A stretch of DNA of 64,000 nt from Candidatus Omnitrophota bacterium. GTDB taxonomy: Bacteria > CAIJMQ01. Positions 38,409-50,493 of this stretch are shown here, piece after piece (positions within the stretch are counted from its first letter, which is position 1; every line of letters begins with the position of its first letter). The DNA lies in contig JAHJCU010000004.1 in the NCBI GenBank assembly GCA_018812925.1, positions 432,289 to 496,288 on the forward strand, in the 5' to 3' direction. Position numbers and translations under genes: made by a program. Below the pieces are notes generated by a model. The model was not told the origin of the DNA, made no database searches, and was given only the letters and a program-made list of their open reading frames with translations.

Positions 38409-40667
38409 ATGAATCTAAAAGAAGAATTGTTTGGGAAATTGGATTTTAAGAAAATTGGCATAAATCCTGATTTCAAGGAAGATAGCGTCAGGGAAGTAAT
38501 AATACTGCCCATACTTCGTAAATTAGGATATACGCAAGATAACATCGTCCGCAGTAAGACATTGGAACATCCCTTCTTGAAAATCGGAAGCAATAAAAAA
38601 ATCCCAATAAAATTAGTGCCTGATTATTCGCTTAAGGTCGCTAATAGTTTTGCATGGGTTCTTGACGCAAAATCACCCGACGAAAACCTTAATGACGATG
38701 ACAACATCCAGCAGGTTTACTGCTACGCTTCTCACCCTGAAATACGAAGCACATATTTTGCTTTATGTAACGGATTGGATTTTGTTTTATACCGCACACA
38801 ACAAACAAACGAGCCGATATTCAGATTCCCGATTGACGAGGCAGACCATTACTGGGAAAAACTTAAAATGTTTTTGTCGCCCGATAGTTTTCAAGTCGGG
38901 AAAAATGTAGTTTATGAAAGAACTGCCGATTATGTAAGAGCAAAAGGTGGATTTGATTATGCTACTCGACCTTTACTTGAAGAAATCCCCGCGAAAAAAC
39001 AGCAAGCTAAAAGACATTTTGGAGTTCACGGATATTTTACAAAACAAGCATGGAATGTGGTTGCTGATTATATTAAAAATCTCAGTAAACCTGGGGACTT
39101 AGTTCTTGACCCTTTCGGAGGAAGTGGAGTTACTGCGGTAGAAGCAATGATGAATAATAGAAAAGCGATAAGCATTGACATTAACCCGATGGCTGTTTTT
39201 ATTGTTCAGTCACTTATCGCCCCCGTAAAACAGAGCGAGATATCCGATGCTTTTCAAAGAGTTAAGAAAGAATACTTGCAAAAAGAGCCCAAAACAAAAG
39301 AAGAAATACAGAAAGCGTTAAAAAAATATCGTTACCCAAAAGGTTATCAATTGCCAAAAGGTTCCGATGTCGGAACAGTGGAACAACTCTTTAGCAAAAA
39401 ACAATTGGCACAGTTAGGACTATTAAAATCAATAATTCTTAAAGAAAAAGAAGAAAATATTAAAAATTCTTTATTGTTAGCATTCTCAAGCAGTGTAAAT
39501 AAGTTCAATTTAACTTTTCACTATACTCGAAGCGAAGGTGGTGGCGACAGTGGAGCATTTAGATATTATCGATATAGAATGGCACCTGAACCCGGCGATT
39601 TAGATTTGGTGAAAATTTTTGAAACTAAATATAAGCGAGTAGTGAGTGCCAAAAAAGAAATGGAGTATTTCATCAATAAAAACACCATAAAGGATATCCA
39701 AATTAAAAAAGGAACTGCAACGGACTTAAAGAATATTCCAAAAGAAAGCGTTGATTATATTTACACTGACCCGCCTTATGGTAAGAAAATACCATATTTG
39801 GATTTATCCGTAATGTGGAATGCTTGGCTGGATTTACCGGTTACAAGACAGGATTATGAGCAGGAAGCGATAGAAGGCGGAGAGAGGGAGAAAAGTAAAA
39901 AAGAATACAACGAGTTAATCGCTCAAAGCATAAAAGAAATGTATCGCGTATTAAAGCTTGACCGCTGGATGTCGTTTGTATTCGCCCACAAAGACCCTGA
40001 ATTTTGGCATTTGATAATTAACACTGCAGAAGCTTGCGGGTTTGAATATGAAGGAGCAGTTCCTCAAAAGAATGGACAAACAAGTTTCAAAAAACGCCAG
40101 CATCCGTTTACGGTACTTTCTGGACAGTTAATAATAAATTTCCGTAAAGTCCGCAATCCAAAAGCGATAATGAAAGCGAATCTTGGAATGAATATCGCTG
40201 AAATAATTATGCAAACGATTGAGGGGATAATCGCTAAAAACAGCGGCGCAACACTTGAGCAGATAAACGATGAGTTGATAATTAAAGGGCTTGAATTGGG
40301 CTTTCTTGACTTGCTTAAAAAAGAATACTCTGACCTTACGCCGATTTTAATGGAGACGTTTGATTACGATGAGAAGAAAGAAGTATTTACGATTAAACAC
40401 AAATTCAAGACGGGGGTTGATGTAAGATTGCGGATTAGGTATTACTTGTTGAGTTATTTAACAAGAATGGAAAGAGAAAGGCATAACCCTACTTTTGATG
40501 AGATTGTTCTTTATATTTTACCTTTACTTAAAAACGGAACAACACCGGAAAATCAAACGATATCAAGCGTTTTGGAAGATATCGCACAACATGTCGGGAA
40601 TGATTGCTGGAAGTTAAAAAGTGGCGGTGGTTATTTAGAATTAGGATTAGATGCTAAATATGCTTAA
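38409..40667 (+). CDS. HsdR_N-like nuclease domain + adenine/cytosine-N DNA methyltransferase fusion
   Basis: N-term REVIILPILRKLGYT...PDYSLKVANSFAWVLDAKSP (PD-(D/E)xK-like), then VLDPFGGSGVTAVEA and YTDPPYGK methylase motifs. Confidence 0.8.
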   Translation: MNLKEELFGKLDFKKIGINPDFKEDSVREVIILPILRKLGYTQDNIVRSKTLEHPFLKIGSNKKIPIKLVPDYSLKVANSFAWVLDAKSPDENLNDDDNIQQVYCYASHPEIRSTYFALCNGLDFVLYRTQQTNEPIFRFPIDEADHYWEKLKMFLSPDSFQVGKNVVYERTADYVRAKGGFDYATRPLLEEIPAKKQQAKRHFGVHGYFTKQAWNVVADYIKNLSKPGDLVLDPFGGSGVTAVEAMMNNRKAISIDINPMAVFIVQSLIAPVKQSEISDAFQRVKKEYLQKEPKTKEEIQKALKKYRYPKGYQLPKGSDVGTVEQLFSKKQLAQLGLLKSIILKEKEENIKNSLLLAFSSSVNKFNLTFHYTRSEGGGDSGAFRYYRYRMAPEPGDLDLVKIFETKYKRVVSAKKEMEYFINKNTIKDIQIKKGTATDLKNIPKESVDYIYTDPPYGKKIPYLDLSVMWNAWLDLPVTRQDYEQEAIEGGEREKSKKEYNELIAQSIKEMYRVLKLDRWMSFVFAHKDPEFWHLIINTAEACGFEYEGAVPQKNGQTSFKKRQHPFTVLSGQLIINFRKVRNPKAIMKANLGMNIAEIIMQTIEGIIAKNSGATLEQINDELIIKGLELGFLDLLKKEYSDLTPILMETFDYDEKKEVFTIKHKFKTGVDVRLRIRYYLLSYLTRMERERHNPTFDEIVLYILPLLKNGTTPENQTISSVLEDIAQHVGNDCWKLKSGGGYLELGLDAKYA

Positions 40668-41232
40668 CGAAGAACAGAAGAAAAAATTATTAAATATTGC
40701 TCGCCAGACTATAGAAACATACATCAAAGAAAGAAAAATTGCTAAATTTAGTGAGGATGACCCCGAACTTTTAAAATCTTATGGCACTTTTGTAACCTTA
40801 AGAAAAACCGGACGAAACAAAATCATAGACGACGAAGAATCTCTTAGGGGTTGTATAGGGCATATTATAAGCAAGGAGCCACTTTATAAGGTTGTGAGGG
40901 ATATGGCTATTGCCTCAAGCACCCAAGACCCCAGATTCCCTCCTGTTACCACGGATGAACTCAAAGACATAAAAATAGAAATATCTGTTCTTTCTATTCC
41001 TAAATTAATAAAAGATATTAAGGAATTTGAACTTGGTAAGCACGGCGTGATTGTTCAGAAAGGTTTTAATCAAGGCGTGTTTCTGCCGCAGGTTGCCACG
41101 GAAACCGGCTGGAGCAAGGAAGAATTCCTATCAAATCTCTGTTCTCACAAAGCCGGACTTTCATCTGATGCGTGGAAAGATAAAGATACAAATATCCATA
41201 TATTCGATGCGCAGGTGTTTGGGGAAGAATAA
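40660..41232 (+). CDS. AMMECR1 domain protein
   Basis: SLRGCIGHIISKEPLYKVVRDMAIASSTQDPRFPPVT; ORF track start 40651, ATG at 40660 preferred. Confidence 0.92.
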   Translation: MLNEEQKKKLLNIARQTIETYIKERKIAKFSEDDPELLKSYGTFVTLRKTGRNKIIDDEESLRGCIGHIISKEPLYKVVRDMAIASSTQDPRFPPVTTDELKDIKIEISVLSIPKLIKDIKEFELGKHGVIVQKGFNQGVFLPQVATETGWSKEEFLSNLCSHKAGLSSDAWKDKDTNIHIFDAQVFGEE

Positions 41233-41382
41233 TTAACAAATCCGCAACAAATAAAGACGGTTTTCGGTTGTCGGTGTTCGCAAAAATTTATTTTTTACGA
41301 AAACCGCTAACCGTTTTTTCTGTTACGATAACCTTTTCGTTGCCAGTTGACCTTCTCTCTCTCCTTTAGTTAAAATCCCAAT

Positions 41383-41832
41383 ATGGTGGCAAGAATTATC
41401 CAAAACAAGCGGGCTTTCTTTGAATATCATATTACAGATAAATTTGAAGCCGGACTTGTCTTAAAAGGAACTGAGGTTAAATCTCTGCGGGAAGGCAATG
41501 TAAGTATAGTTGATTCTTTCGCACGAGTTGAAGCCGGGGAGATTTTTCTCTACAATATGCATATTACACCCTACGAAGAGGGTGGGATATTTAATACATC
41601 TCCGACTAGAAAAAGAAAACTTCTTTTAAATAAAAACGAGATAAAGAAACTTTCGGGAAAACTGTCTCTTAAAGGATTGACGTTAATACCTCTTAAACTT
41701 TATTTTAGTAGTCGGGGTTGGGCGAAGATAGAGCTTGGGCTTGCAAAAGCTAAAAAGCTTTTTGATAAACGCGCTGATTTTAAAAAACGCGACGTAGAAA
41801 AAGAAATAAGAAAAGCGGTTAAAAGAAATTGA
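41383..41832 (+). CDS. smpB: SsrA-binding protein SmpB
   Basis: FFEYHITDKFEAGLVLKGTEVKSLREG..RKRKLLLNKNEI. Confidence 0.97.
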   Translation: MVARIIQNKRAFFEYHITDKFEAGLVLKGTEVKSLREGNVSIVDSFARVEAGEIFLYNMHITPYEEGGIFNTSPTRKRKLLLNKNEIKKLSGKLSLKGLTLIPLKLYFSSRGWAKIELGLAKAKKLFDKRADFKKRDVEKEIRKAVKRN

Positions 41833-41944
41833 TGAATTTGTAAACGGTAATTCGTAAATCGTAATCCGTAATTTTTTAATTACCATTTACCGATTACTAA
41901 TTACTAACTACGAATAATTGTGTTATGGAACACAATTATTACAT

Positions 41945-42300
41945 GGGGGTGCCAAGGCATCGACATGGAGCAAGTAGCCAAGGGGAGCATGCCGAGGTTG
42001 TCGGGAGGCCTCGTAAAAATACCCGACAAAACACAAAAGCTGAAGAAGTTGTAGCTTTAGCTGCTTAATGCGGCTAACATCCTTATACGTCTTTCGCCTG
42101 TTGGGAAATAAGGATGCAAGAAAATGGGCTTACCTTTCGTTCTATGTCTGAAGGACAAGAGGGAAAATCAAGCAGACTCGTTTTTTTCTTATCTTGTCCT
42201 TAAGAGAAGAAAGAAATTAAACTAAAATAAGGAACAAGCATGTAGCCGCCTTTTAGGAGCTTCTTTATGGACACGGGTTCGATTCCCGTCACCTCCACCA
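41945..42300 (+). ncRNA. ssrA: tmRNA
   Basis: GGGGGTG 5' end pairs with CACCTCC-A-CCA 3' end; GGTTCGATTCCCGTC T-arm; tag ORF ends AEEVVALAA* (42039-42068). Confidence 0.96.
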
Positions 42301-42372
42301 AAATTATTTCTTCGTGTTACATAACGCGAAAAATTTTGACATAAGCACCAGTTTTACAAAATAATTATAGAT

Positions 42373-43209
42373 ATGAAAACAACGCCTCTAATCCGCAATT
42401 CAAACAGCCCCATAGGTATGTTTGATTCCGGCGTTGGTGGTCTAACTCTTTTAAAAAGTATAAAGCGTATTCTTCCAAACGAGCAATTAATATATTTTGG
42501 TGATACTGCGCGTCTTCCTTATGGAACTAAGTCCCCGAAAGTTGTCCAAAATTTTTCCCTGCAAATAGCAAAATTTTTAGTAGGTTTTAAGATAAAATCT
42601 TTAGTTATAGCTTGTCATACCGCTTCTTCGGCCGCCCTTTCTAATTTAAAGATAAAATTGGACATACCCGTGATCGGCGTTATAGAACCCTCAGCGCAAA
42701 AAGCCGTAACAACGACAAAAAATCAGAAGATTGGAGTTATCGGCACAAAAACAACTATTGAAAGCGGAAGCTACCAATCTTTTATACAAAAGATAAATCC
42801 TAAAATATCTATAACTACAGTTGCCGCCCCTCTTTTGGTTCCACTTGTCGAAGAAGGTTGGGTTAACAAAGGGGCTACGCGAATTATTCTTAAAGAATAT
42901 GTTGCGCCTTTTAAAAAAGCACAAATAGATACGCTCATACTTGGTTGCACACATTATCCTCTTATAAAACAGCTTTTTCGCCGAGAGCTCGGGCCAAAAG
43001 TATTTCTTATAGACGCTTCCATAGAAACAGCTCTTTACTTAAAAAAGCTTCTTAACAAAAAATCGCTAATTAATAATGGTATTTCTACGCCCGATTATCG
43101 TTTTTATGTAAGCGATGACCCAGATAAGTTTTCTAGATTAGCTCAGATATTTCTCGGTGAAAAAATCGAAGCAGTAAAACCTGTCGACTTAGAGAATTGG
43201 GGCTATTAA
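42373..43209 (+). CDS. murI: Glutamate racemase
   Basis: IGMFDSGVGGLTLLKSI, YFGDTARLPYG, LILGCTHYPLI. Confidence 0.97.
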   Translation: MKTTPLIRNSNSPIGMFDSGVGGLTLLKSIKRILPNEQLIYFGDTARLPYGTKSPKVVQNFSLQIAKFLVGFKIKSLVIACHTASSAALSNLKIKLDIPVIGVIEPSAQKAVTTTKNQKIGVIGTKTTIESGSYQSFIQKINPKISITTVAAPLLVPLVEEGWVNKGATRIILKEYVAPFKKAQIDTLILGCTHYPLIKQLFRRELGPKVFLIDASIETALYLKKLLNKKSLINNGISTPDYRFYVSDDPDKFSRLAQIFLGEKIEAVKPVDLENWGY

Positions 43210-43546
43210 ATTGGGTGTTTTTTATCCGCTTACTACGCTTATCGCTTTTTAAAAACCGCTAGGTGTAGAGCAGATGATTAATCTTCCCCCACTTGAAAAC
43301 TTATTGTCATTAGAGTAAAATAGCGAAAAGAGGCTTTACCAGCTGCCTATTAAAAGTATTATTTTTTAAAAAGTCAGACAAAACGATGTGCCTAAAAAGG
43401 AAAGAAATTATTGTGGACAAGTTGTTGGTATTAAATCGCTTTTTAGGGTTTTTCCCTACCAAGAGAAAAACAAAACCAGCCCGCCGAAGGCTTTCTTGTT
43501 TTGCGTATACGCTTACACCGCCGCCTCTTAACAAGTCGTTCTTTTG

Positions 43547-43556
43547 TGTGGATAAC
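43547..43556. promoter_or_regulatory. DnaA box upstream of dnaA
   Basis: TGTGGATAA (reverse of TTATCCACA); further near matches TTGTGGACAA (~43410) and GTGTGGATAT / TTTTCCACAC in the dnaA-dnaN gap. Confidence 0.6.
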
Positions 43557-43578
43557 CTGTGAATAAAAAAGGGTTGAA

Positions 43579-44925
43579 ATGAGTTTATCTAAAGAAATCA
43601 GCGTCTGGGATAGGGCTTTATTGGCAATAAAAGACCAAGTTGACGAAAAAAGTTTTAATATGTGGTTTAAACCGCTTAAATTTATTTCGTCTGACAAAAA
43701 TATTCTTAACATCGAGGCTCCTTCCCAATTATTCGCCGACTGGATTAATAAAAATTATAAGGAAATAATAGATAAAGGGTTGTCTTCTATTACAGATCAG
43801 AAAATAAAAATAGATTTTTCTATACGCCGCGAAGTTAAAGGAAGCCAAAAGATAAAAAAACAAGGTCCATCGCTTTTTGATAGACCTAATGCGGGTTTTT
43901 CGCCCCGATTAAACCCTAACTACACTTTTGATAAATTCGTTGTCGGGGGTGGAAACCAGTTTGCTCATGCCGCCGCAATAGCCGTGGCCCATTCTCCCGG
44001 CAAAGCATATAACCCCTTCTTTATCTATGGCGGCGTAGGTTTAGGGAAAACGCATCTAATGCAGGCAATAGGTAATGAGCTTACCCTGAAACTCGGAGAT
44101 AAAAATGTTCAATATATTTCCAGCGAGAAATTTACCAATCAGCTGATAAATGCAATACAAAACAGAACAACAGAAAAGTTTCGAAAGAATTATCGCTCTT
44201 TGAGCGTGCTTCTCATTGATGACATCCATTTCATTGCCGGAAAAGAAAGCACCGAAGCGGAATTTTTCCACACATTCAACGAACTTTATGATGCCCATAA
44301 ACAAATTGTGGTTTCCAGCGATCGCCCCCCCCAAGAGATACCCACATTAGAAAAGCGACTTATGTCCCGATTTCGTTGGGGTTTGGTTGCAGACATCCAA
44401 CCCGCAGATTTTGAAACGAGAATGGCAATTTTACAGAAAAAAGCGTTGTTTTACGGGTATAACGTGCCGGAGGATGTGCTTTCTTATATATGCTCCGGAA
44501 TTACGGCAAACATAAGGGAGTTAGAGGGTGCGCTAATACGAGTAGTTGCATATTTTTCCTTAAACGGGAAAAGCCTGAACCTTGAAGTCGTGAAAGAACT
44601 TCTAAAAGATTTAATAACGGTTAACGATACCAAGAAAACAATAACAATTGATTTAATTAAAGAAGAGGTTAGTAAGGTGTTTAATATAAAGGTTTCCGAG
44701 ATGAACTCCAAAAAACGGGACAGGCTGATTGTTTATCCGCGCCAAGTTGCAATGTATTTAGTAAGAGAATTAACCGATTTTTCTCTACCCGGGATAGGTT
44801 ATAATTTCGGCGGAAGAGACCATACGACCGTAATGCATGCGTGCAATGTGATTAAAACAAGGAAAAAAGCGGATAAAAATCTTGACCAGATGATTAATCA
44901 GATAATACAAAATCTAAAATGTTAA
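43579..44925 (+). CDS. dnaA: Chromosomal replication initiator DnaA
   Basis: YNPFFIYGGVGLGKTHLMQAIG, LLIDDIHFIAGKE, GGRDHTTVMHA. Confidence 0.99.
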   Translation: MSLSKEISVWDRALLAIKDQVDEKSFNMWFKPLKFISSDKNILNIEAPSQLFADWINKNYKEIIDKGLSSITDQKIKIDFSIRREVKGSQKIKKQGPSLFDRPNAGFSPRLNPNYTFDKFVVGGGNQFAHAAAIAVAHSPGKAYNPFFIYGGVGLGKTHLMQAIGNELTLKLGDKNVQYISSEKFTNQLINAIQNRTTEKFRKNYRSLSVLLIDDIHFIAGKESTEAEFFHTFNELYDAHKQIVVSSDRPPQEIPTLEKRLMSRFRWGLVADIQPADFETRMAILQKKALFYGYNVPEDVLSYICSGITANIRELEGALIRVVAYFSLNGKSLNLEVVKELLKDLITVNDTKKTITIDLIKEEVSKVFNIKVSEMNSKKRDRLIVYPRQVAMYLVRELTDFSLPGIGYNFGGRDHTTVMHACNVIKTRKKADKNLDQMINQIIQNLKC

Positions 44926-45140
44926 GCCGATTAAAGATAAGGTCATTTATATTGTTGATAGTGTGGATATTTAAAAATTTTTTCCACACAAAATTTAAAG
45001 GTCTAACAATGGTGGAAATAAAGCATTACAACGTTTTCCTTATTACTAACAACACTTACTACTAAGACTGTGTTTTTAATATATTAATATATTAAGAGTA
45101 ATAATAAGGTTTTATTAAAAATTTAGAATAAGGAGGAAAA

Positions 45141-46232
45141 ATGAGAATAAAAACAACACAAAACGAATTATTTAAAAGCTTACAAATTACTCAAGGCGTT
45201 ATATCTACAAGAACAACCTTACCAATACTTTCATATTTTCTTTTAACGGCTAAAAACGGGAAAACATCTCTTTTTAGTACAGACTTAGAGGTGGGAGTTA
45301 AGTGTAGCGTTTTAGGGGAAGCAGTAGAAGAAGGAACGATAGCCTTACCCGGAAAAAGGACACTAGAGCTAATAAGAGAATTCCCTAAAGGTGATATTGA
45401 AATTTCCACAGAAAAAAACAGCACGACGATAAAATGCGCAAAAACACGCGTACAAATAAATACGCTTCCCCCTGACGATTTCCCTGATTTTCCGGAAATT
45501 GTTGGACAAAAGGTTAGCCTAAAGGGAGACATATTAAAATCAATGGTTCAAAAAACTATTCTCGCCGTCTCTAGGGAAGAAAGTAGGTACACCCTAACGG
45601 GTTTACATTTATCAATAAAAGGCGACAATATAGAAATGGTGGGAACAGACGGACGACGGCTATCTTTAATTGAAGAAACCATTACAGCTGAAGCTGTGAA
45701 ACAAAAAAAGAGCTGTATACTGCCGGTAAAAACGTGTAATGAAATTGCAAGGATAATGACAGACGAGGAAATCGTTTTAACCTTAGGCGAGAAACAAGTG
45801 AATTTTGTCCAAAAAAACATTTCTCTTACCTCGCGGCTAATAGAAGGCGAGTTCCCGGACTATACCAAGGTTATCCCCAATAATTTCCAACAAAAACTAA
45901 TAATTAATCGGCAGGAATTAATAGAAGCGGTTACAAGGGCATATGTTTTAACTAAAGAGAAAGGCGGTTCCGTAAAGTTTGACATTCAAAAGGATTCTAT
46001 GATCATCAGCTCTAAGGTTTCAGAGGTCGGAGAATCATCCGAACAGATAATGATTAAAAACGCGGAAAAAGAAATGAAAATAGCGTTTGATCCGGAATAT
46101 ATGCTGGACGCTTTGAAGGTTATAGGAGGTAAAGAGGTTTTTGTGGGGCTAAACTCTACAAAAGAAGCAGCGCTCTTTAGACCCATGGATAACGAAAAAT
46201 TTGCTTATGTCTTAATGCCAATGGAGATATAG
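45141..46232 (+). CDS. dnaN: DNA polymerase III subunit beta
   Basis: Sliding clamp pattern with GTDGRRLS and terminal YVLMPMEI. Confidence 0.97.
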   Translation: MRIKTTQNELFKSLQITQGVISTRTTLPILSYFLLTAKNGKTSLFSTDLEVGVKCSVLGEAVEEGTIALPGKRTLELIREFPKGDIEISTEKNSTTIKCAKTRVQINTLPPDDFPDFPEIVGQKVSLKGDILKSMVQKTILAVSREESRYTLTGLHLSIKGDNIEMVGTDGRRLSLIEETITAEAVKQKKSCILPVKTCNEIARIMTDEEIVLTLGEKQVNFVQKNISLTSRLIEGEFPDYTKVIPNNFQQKLIINRQELIEAVTRAYVLTKEKGGSVKFDIQKDSMIISSKVSEVGESSEQIMIKNAEKEMKIAFDPEYMLDALKVIGGKEVFVGLNSTKEAALFRPMDNEKFAYVLMPMEI

Positions 46233-46233
46233 G

Positions 46234-46545
46234 ATGACCCCAAAAGGACCGGAGCCTCTTAGTAAAATTTTAGAGAAAATATGGAAGAAGATAGAAAAAC
46301 AAAAAGAAGAAAAAACGGAAATTGCACAAGTTTTAGACAAACTCAACTTGGTTTTGGGGAAGAACATAAGTTCCCACGCGAAACCGTACAAAATTTACAA
46401 AAAAAAACTTATTATTGTGGTTAATTCTCCCGTGTATTTACAAGAACTTCTTTTTAAAAAAGAAAAAATAATAGAGGCAGTAAATCAAACTTTTGGTAAA
46501 GAAAAAATAAAGGAAGTTAATTTTAGGGTAGGAGTGCCTCGTTAG
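46234..46545 (+). CDS. DUF721/DciA-like protein
   Basis: 103 aa between dnaN and gyrB, DUF721-like IYKKKLIIVVNSPVYLQELLFKKEKII. Confidence 0.75.
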   Translation: MTPKGPEPLSKILEKIWKKIEKQKEEKTEIAQVLDKLNLVLGKNISSHAKPYKIYKKKLIIVVNSPVYLQELLFKKEKIIEAVNQTFGKEKIKEVNFRVGVPR

Positions 46546-46613
46546 AGATGTATGATAATTTATATCCCAAAGCGTTGACGGGATTATTTCTAATGTAGCT
46601 AACGGGCAGATAG

Positions 46614-49202
<2,589 letters not shown>

Positions 49203-49235
49203 GACAAAAAAAAAGATTTTAAGAATAATTGTTTT

Positions 49236-49321
49236 GCCGGAATGGCGGAATTGGCAGACGCGCTGGATTCAAAATCCAGTGGACCTTAAAGTCCGTGTGG
49301 GTTCAACTCCCACCTCCGGCA
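49236..49321 (+). tRNA. tRNA-Leu(CAA)
   Basis: GCCGGAATGGCGGAATTGGCAGACGC, anticodon arm CTGGATTCAAAATCCAG, variable arm, GGTTCAACTCC, 3' CTCCGGC; CCA not encoded. Confidence 0.95.
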
Positions 49322-49393
49322 CTCTTTTTTATTGGCAATCGGCATCCTACAGTTAAAAATCGGCTTGGGTTTATTCCTGAACGAGTATTTAAA

Positions 49394-50422
49394 TTAAGAT
49401 CTTTTTGAAGAACGGGAGCGGTCGCCTCCAGTCCCTTTTTGTTGTTGTCCGAAAATCATTCGGCCGGCGGAAGTTTGCAAAACAGAAGTTACTTCTACTG
49501 TCACTTCTTCGCCCATTAGCCCGCGCGCATTTTCCACCACAACCATCGTTCCATCGTCCAGATAAGCTATCCCTTGGTTGGGTTCTTTACCTTCTTTGAC
49601 TATTCTTATCTTTAATTCTTCGCTTGGCAGAATTACCGGTTTTAATGCGTTAGCCAATTCGTTTATATTAAAGACGGCTACTCCCTGCAATTTTGCTATT
49701 TTATTTAAATTATAATCATTGGTAACAATTATTCCGTTTACGGTTCTTGCTAATTGGACAAGTTTCGAATCCACTTCTTTTATATCCGGAAAATCCTTTT
49801 CTTCAATCACGACCTCCAGAGAACCGCTTTTTTGCATTCTATTAAGAATATCCAAGCCGCGCCTTCCCCTTTTTCTTCTTAAAGGAATAGTTGAATCGGC
49901 TATTTTTTGAAGTTCGTTTAATATAAATTTGGGGATTACTATTAATCCTTCCAGAAAACCTGTTTCCGCAATATCCGCAATGCGTCCGTCTATTATCACG
50001 GAGGTGTCTAATATTTTACATTTTTTATCTTCATCTCTGGAAAGTTGTGGAACAAGGAACTTGAATTCGTCTCTTTTTCTCCAAGAGACAGTCATCCCTA
50101 AATATCCTAAAGCTAAAGCAATTCCCACTCTTAAAATAAGCGATACTTCGGGAGTAAACGGAAAATTTAAAACAGTGCCCGTGATTAAGTTAGCCAATAT
50201 AAGCCCTATTAACAGCCCTATTGAGCCGGCAACCAGTCCTTTGGGCGGAGTTCTTCTTAATGCCCACTCAAGAAACAAAATAGCTGTTGCCCACGCTGCT
50301 CCCCAAAGCACGCCCCAAACATTAGGCTGAAAAATATTGCCTAATCCCTCTAAAAAATATACCCCCGTTACTATGCAAAACATTGCAAAAAGAACACGAA
50401 CTACAATTGCAAACATAATCAA
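49394..50422 (-). CDS. PIN/TRAM domain membrane protein (YacL-like)
   Basis: TM N-terminus, [28 protein letters not shown]-terminal TRAM. Confidence 0.92.
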   Translation of the reverse strand: MIMFAIVVRVLFAMFCIVTGVYFLEGLGNIFQPNVWGVLWGAAWATAILFLEWALRRTPPKGLVAGSIGLLIGLILANLITGTVLNFPFTPEVSLILRVGIALALGYLGMTVSWRKRDEFKFLVPQLSRDEDKKCKILDTSVIIDGRIADIAETGFLEGLIVIPKFILNELQKIADSTIPLRRKRGRRGLDILNRMQKSGSLEVVIEEKDFPDIKEVDSKLVQLARTVNGIIVTNDYNLNKIAKLQGVAVFNINELANALKPVILPSEELKIRIVKEGKEPNQGIAYLDDGTMVVVENARGLMGEEVTVEVTSVLQTSAGRMIFGQQQKGTGGDRSRSSKRS

Positions 50423-50493
50423 CCCCCTTTATAAAAAAGTTGATGGTTAATAGTTTATAGCAAAAACAGAAAAACTAGAAACCATAAACTATT

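Noticed and set aside
41836-41915. Repeated GTAAAT/GTAATC units as a possible CRISPR array
   Set aside because: Units are short, degenerate and inverted with no regular spacers; no cas genes in the window.
43310-43712. Minus-strand ORFs upstream of and overlapping dnaA
   Set aside because: Low-quality sequence opposite the dnaA regulatory region and 5' end; region better explained as DnaA-box-containing spacer.
44926-45140. dnaA-dnaN gap as a definite oriC
   Set aside because: Only near-match DnaA boxes (GTGTGGATAT, TTTTCCACAC) and AT-rich DNA; needs GC-skew, so not called as oriC.
49236-49321. Missing CCA on tRNA-Leu as evidence of a pseudogene
   Set aside because: Cloverleaf is intact; non-encoded CCA is common and can be added by the CCA-adding enzyme.
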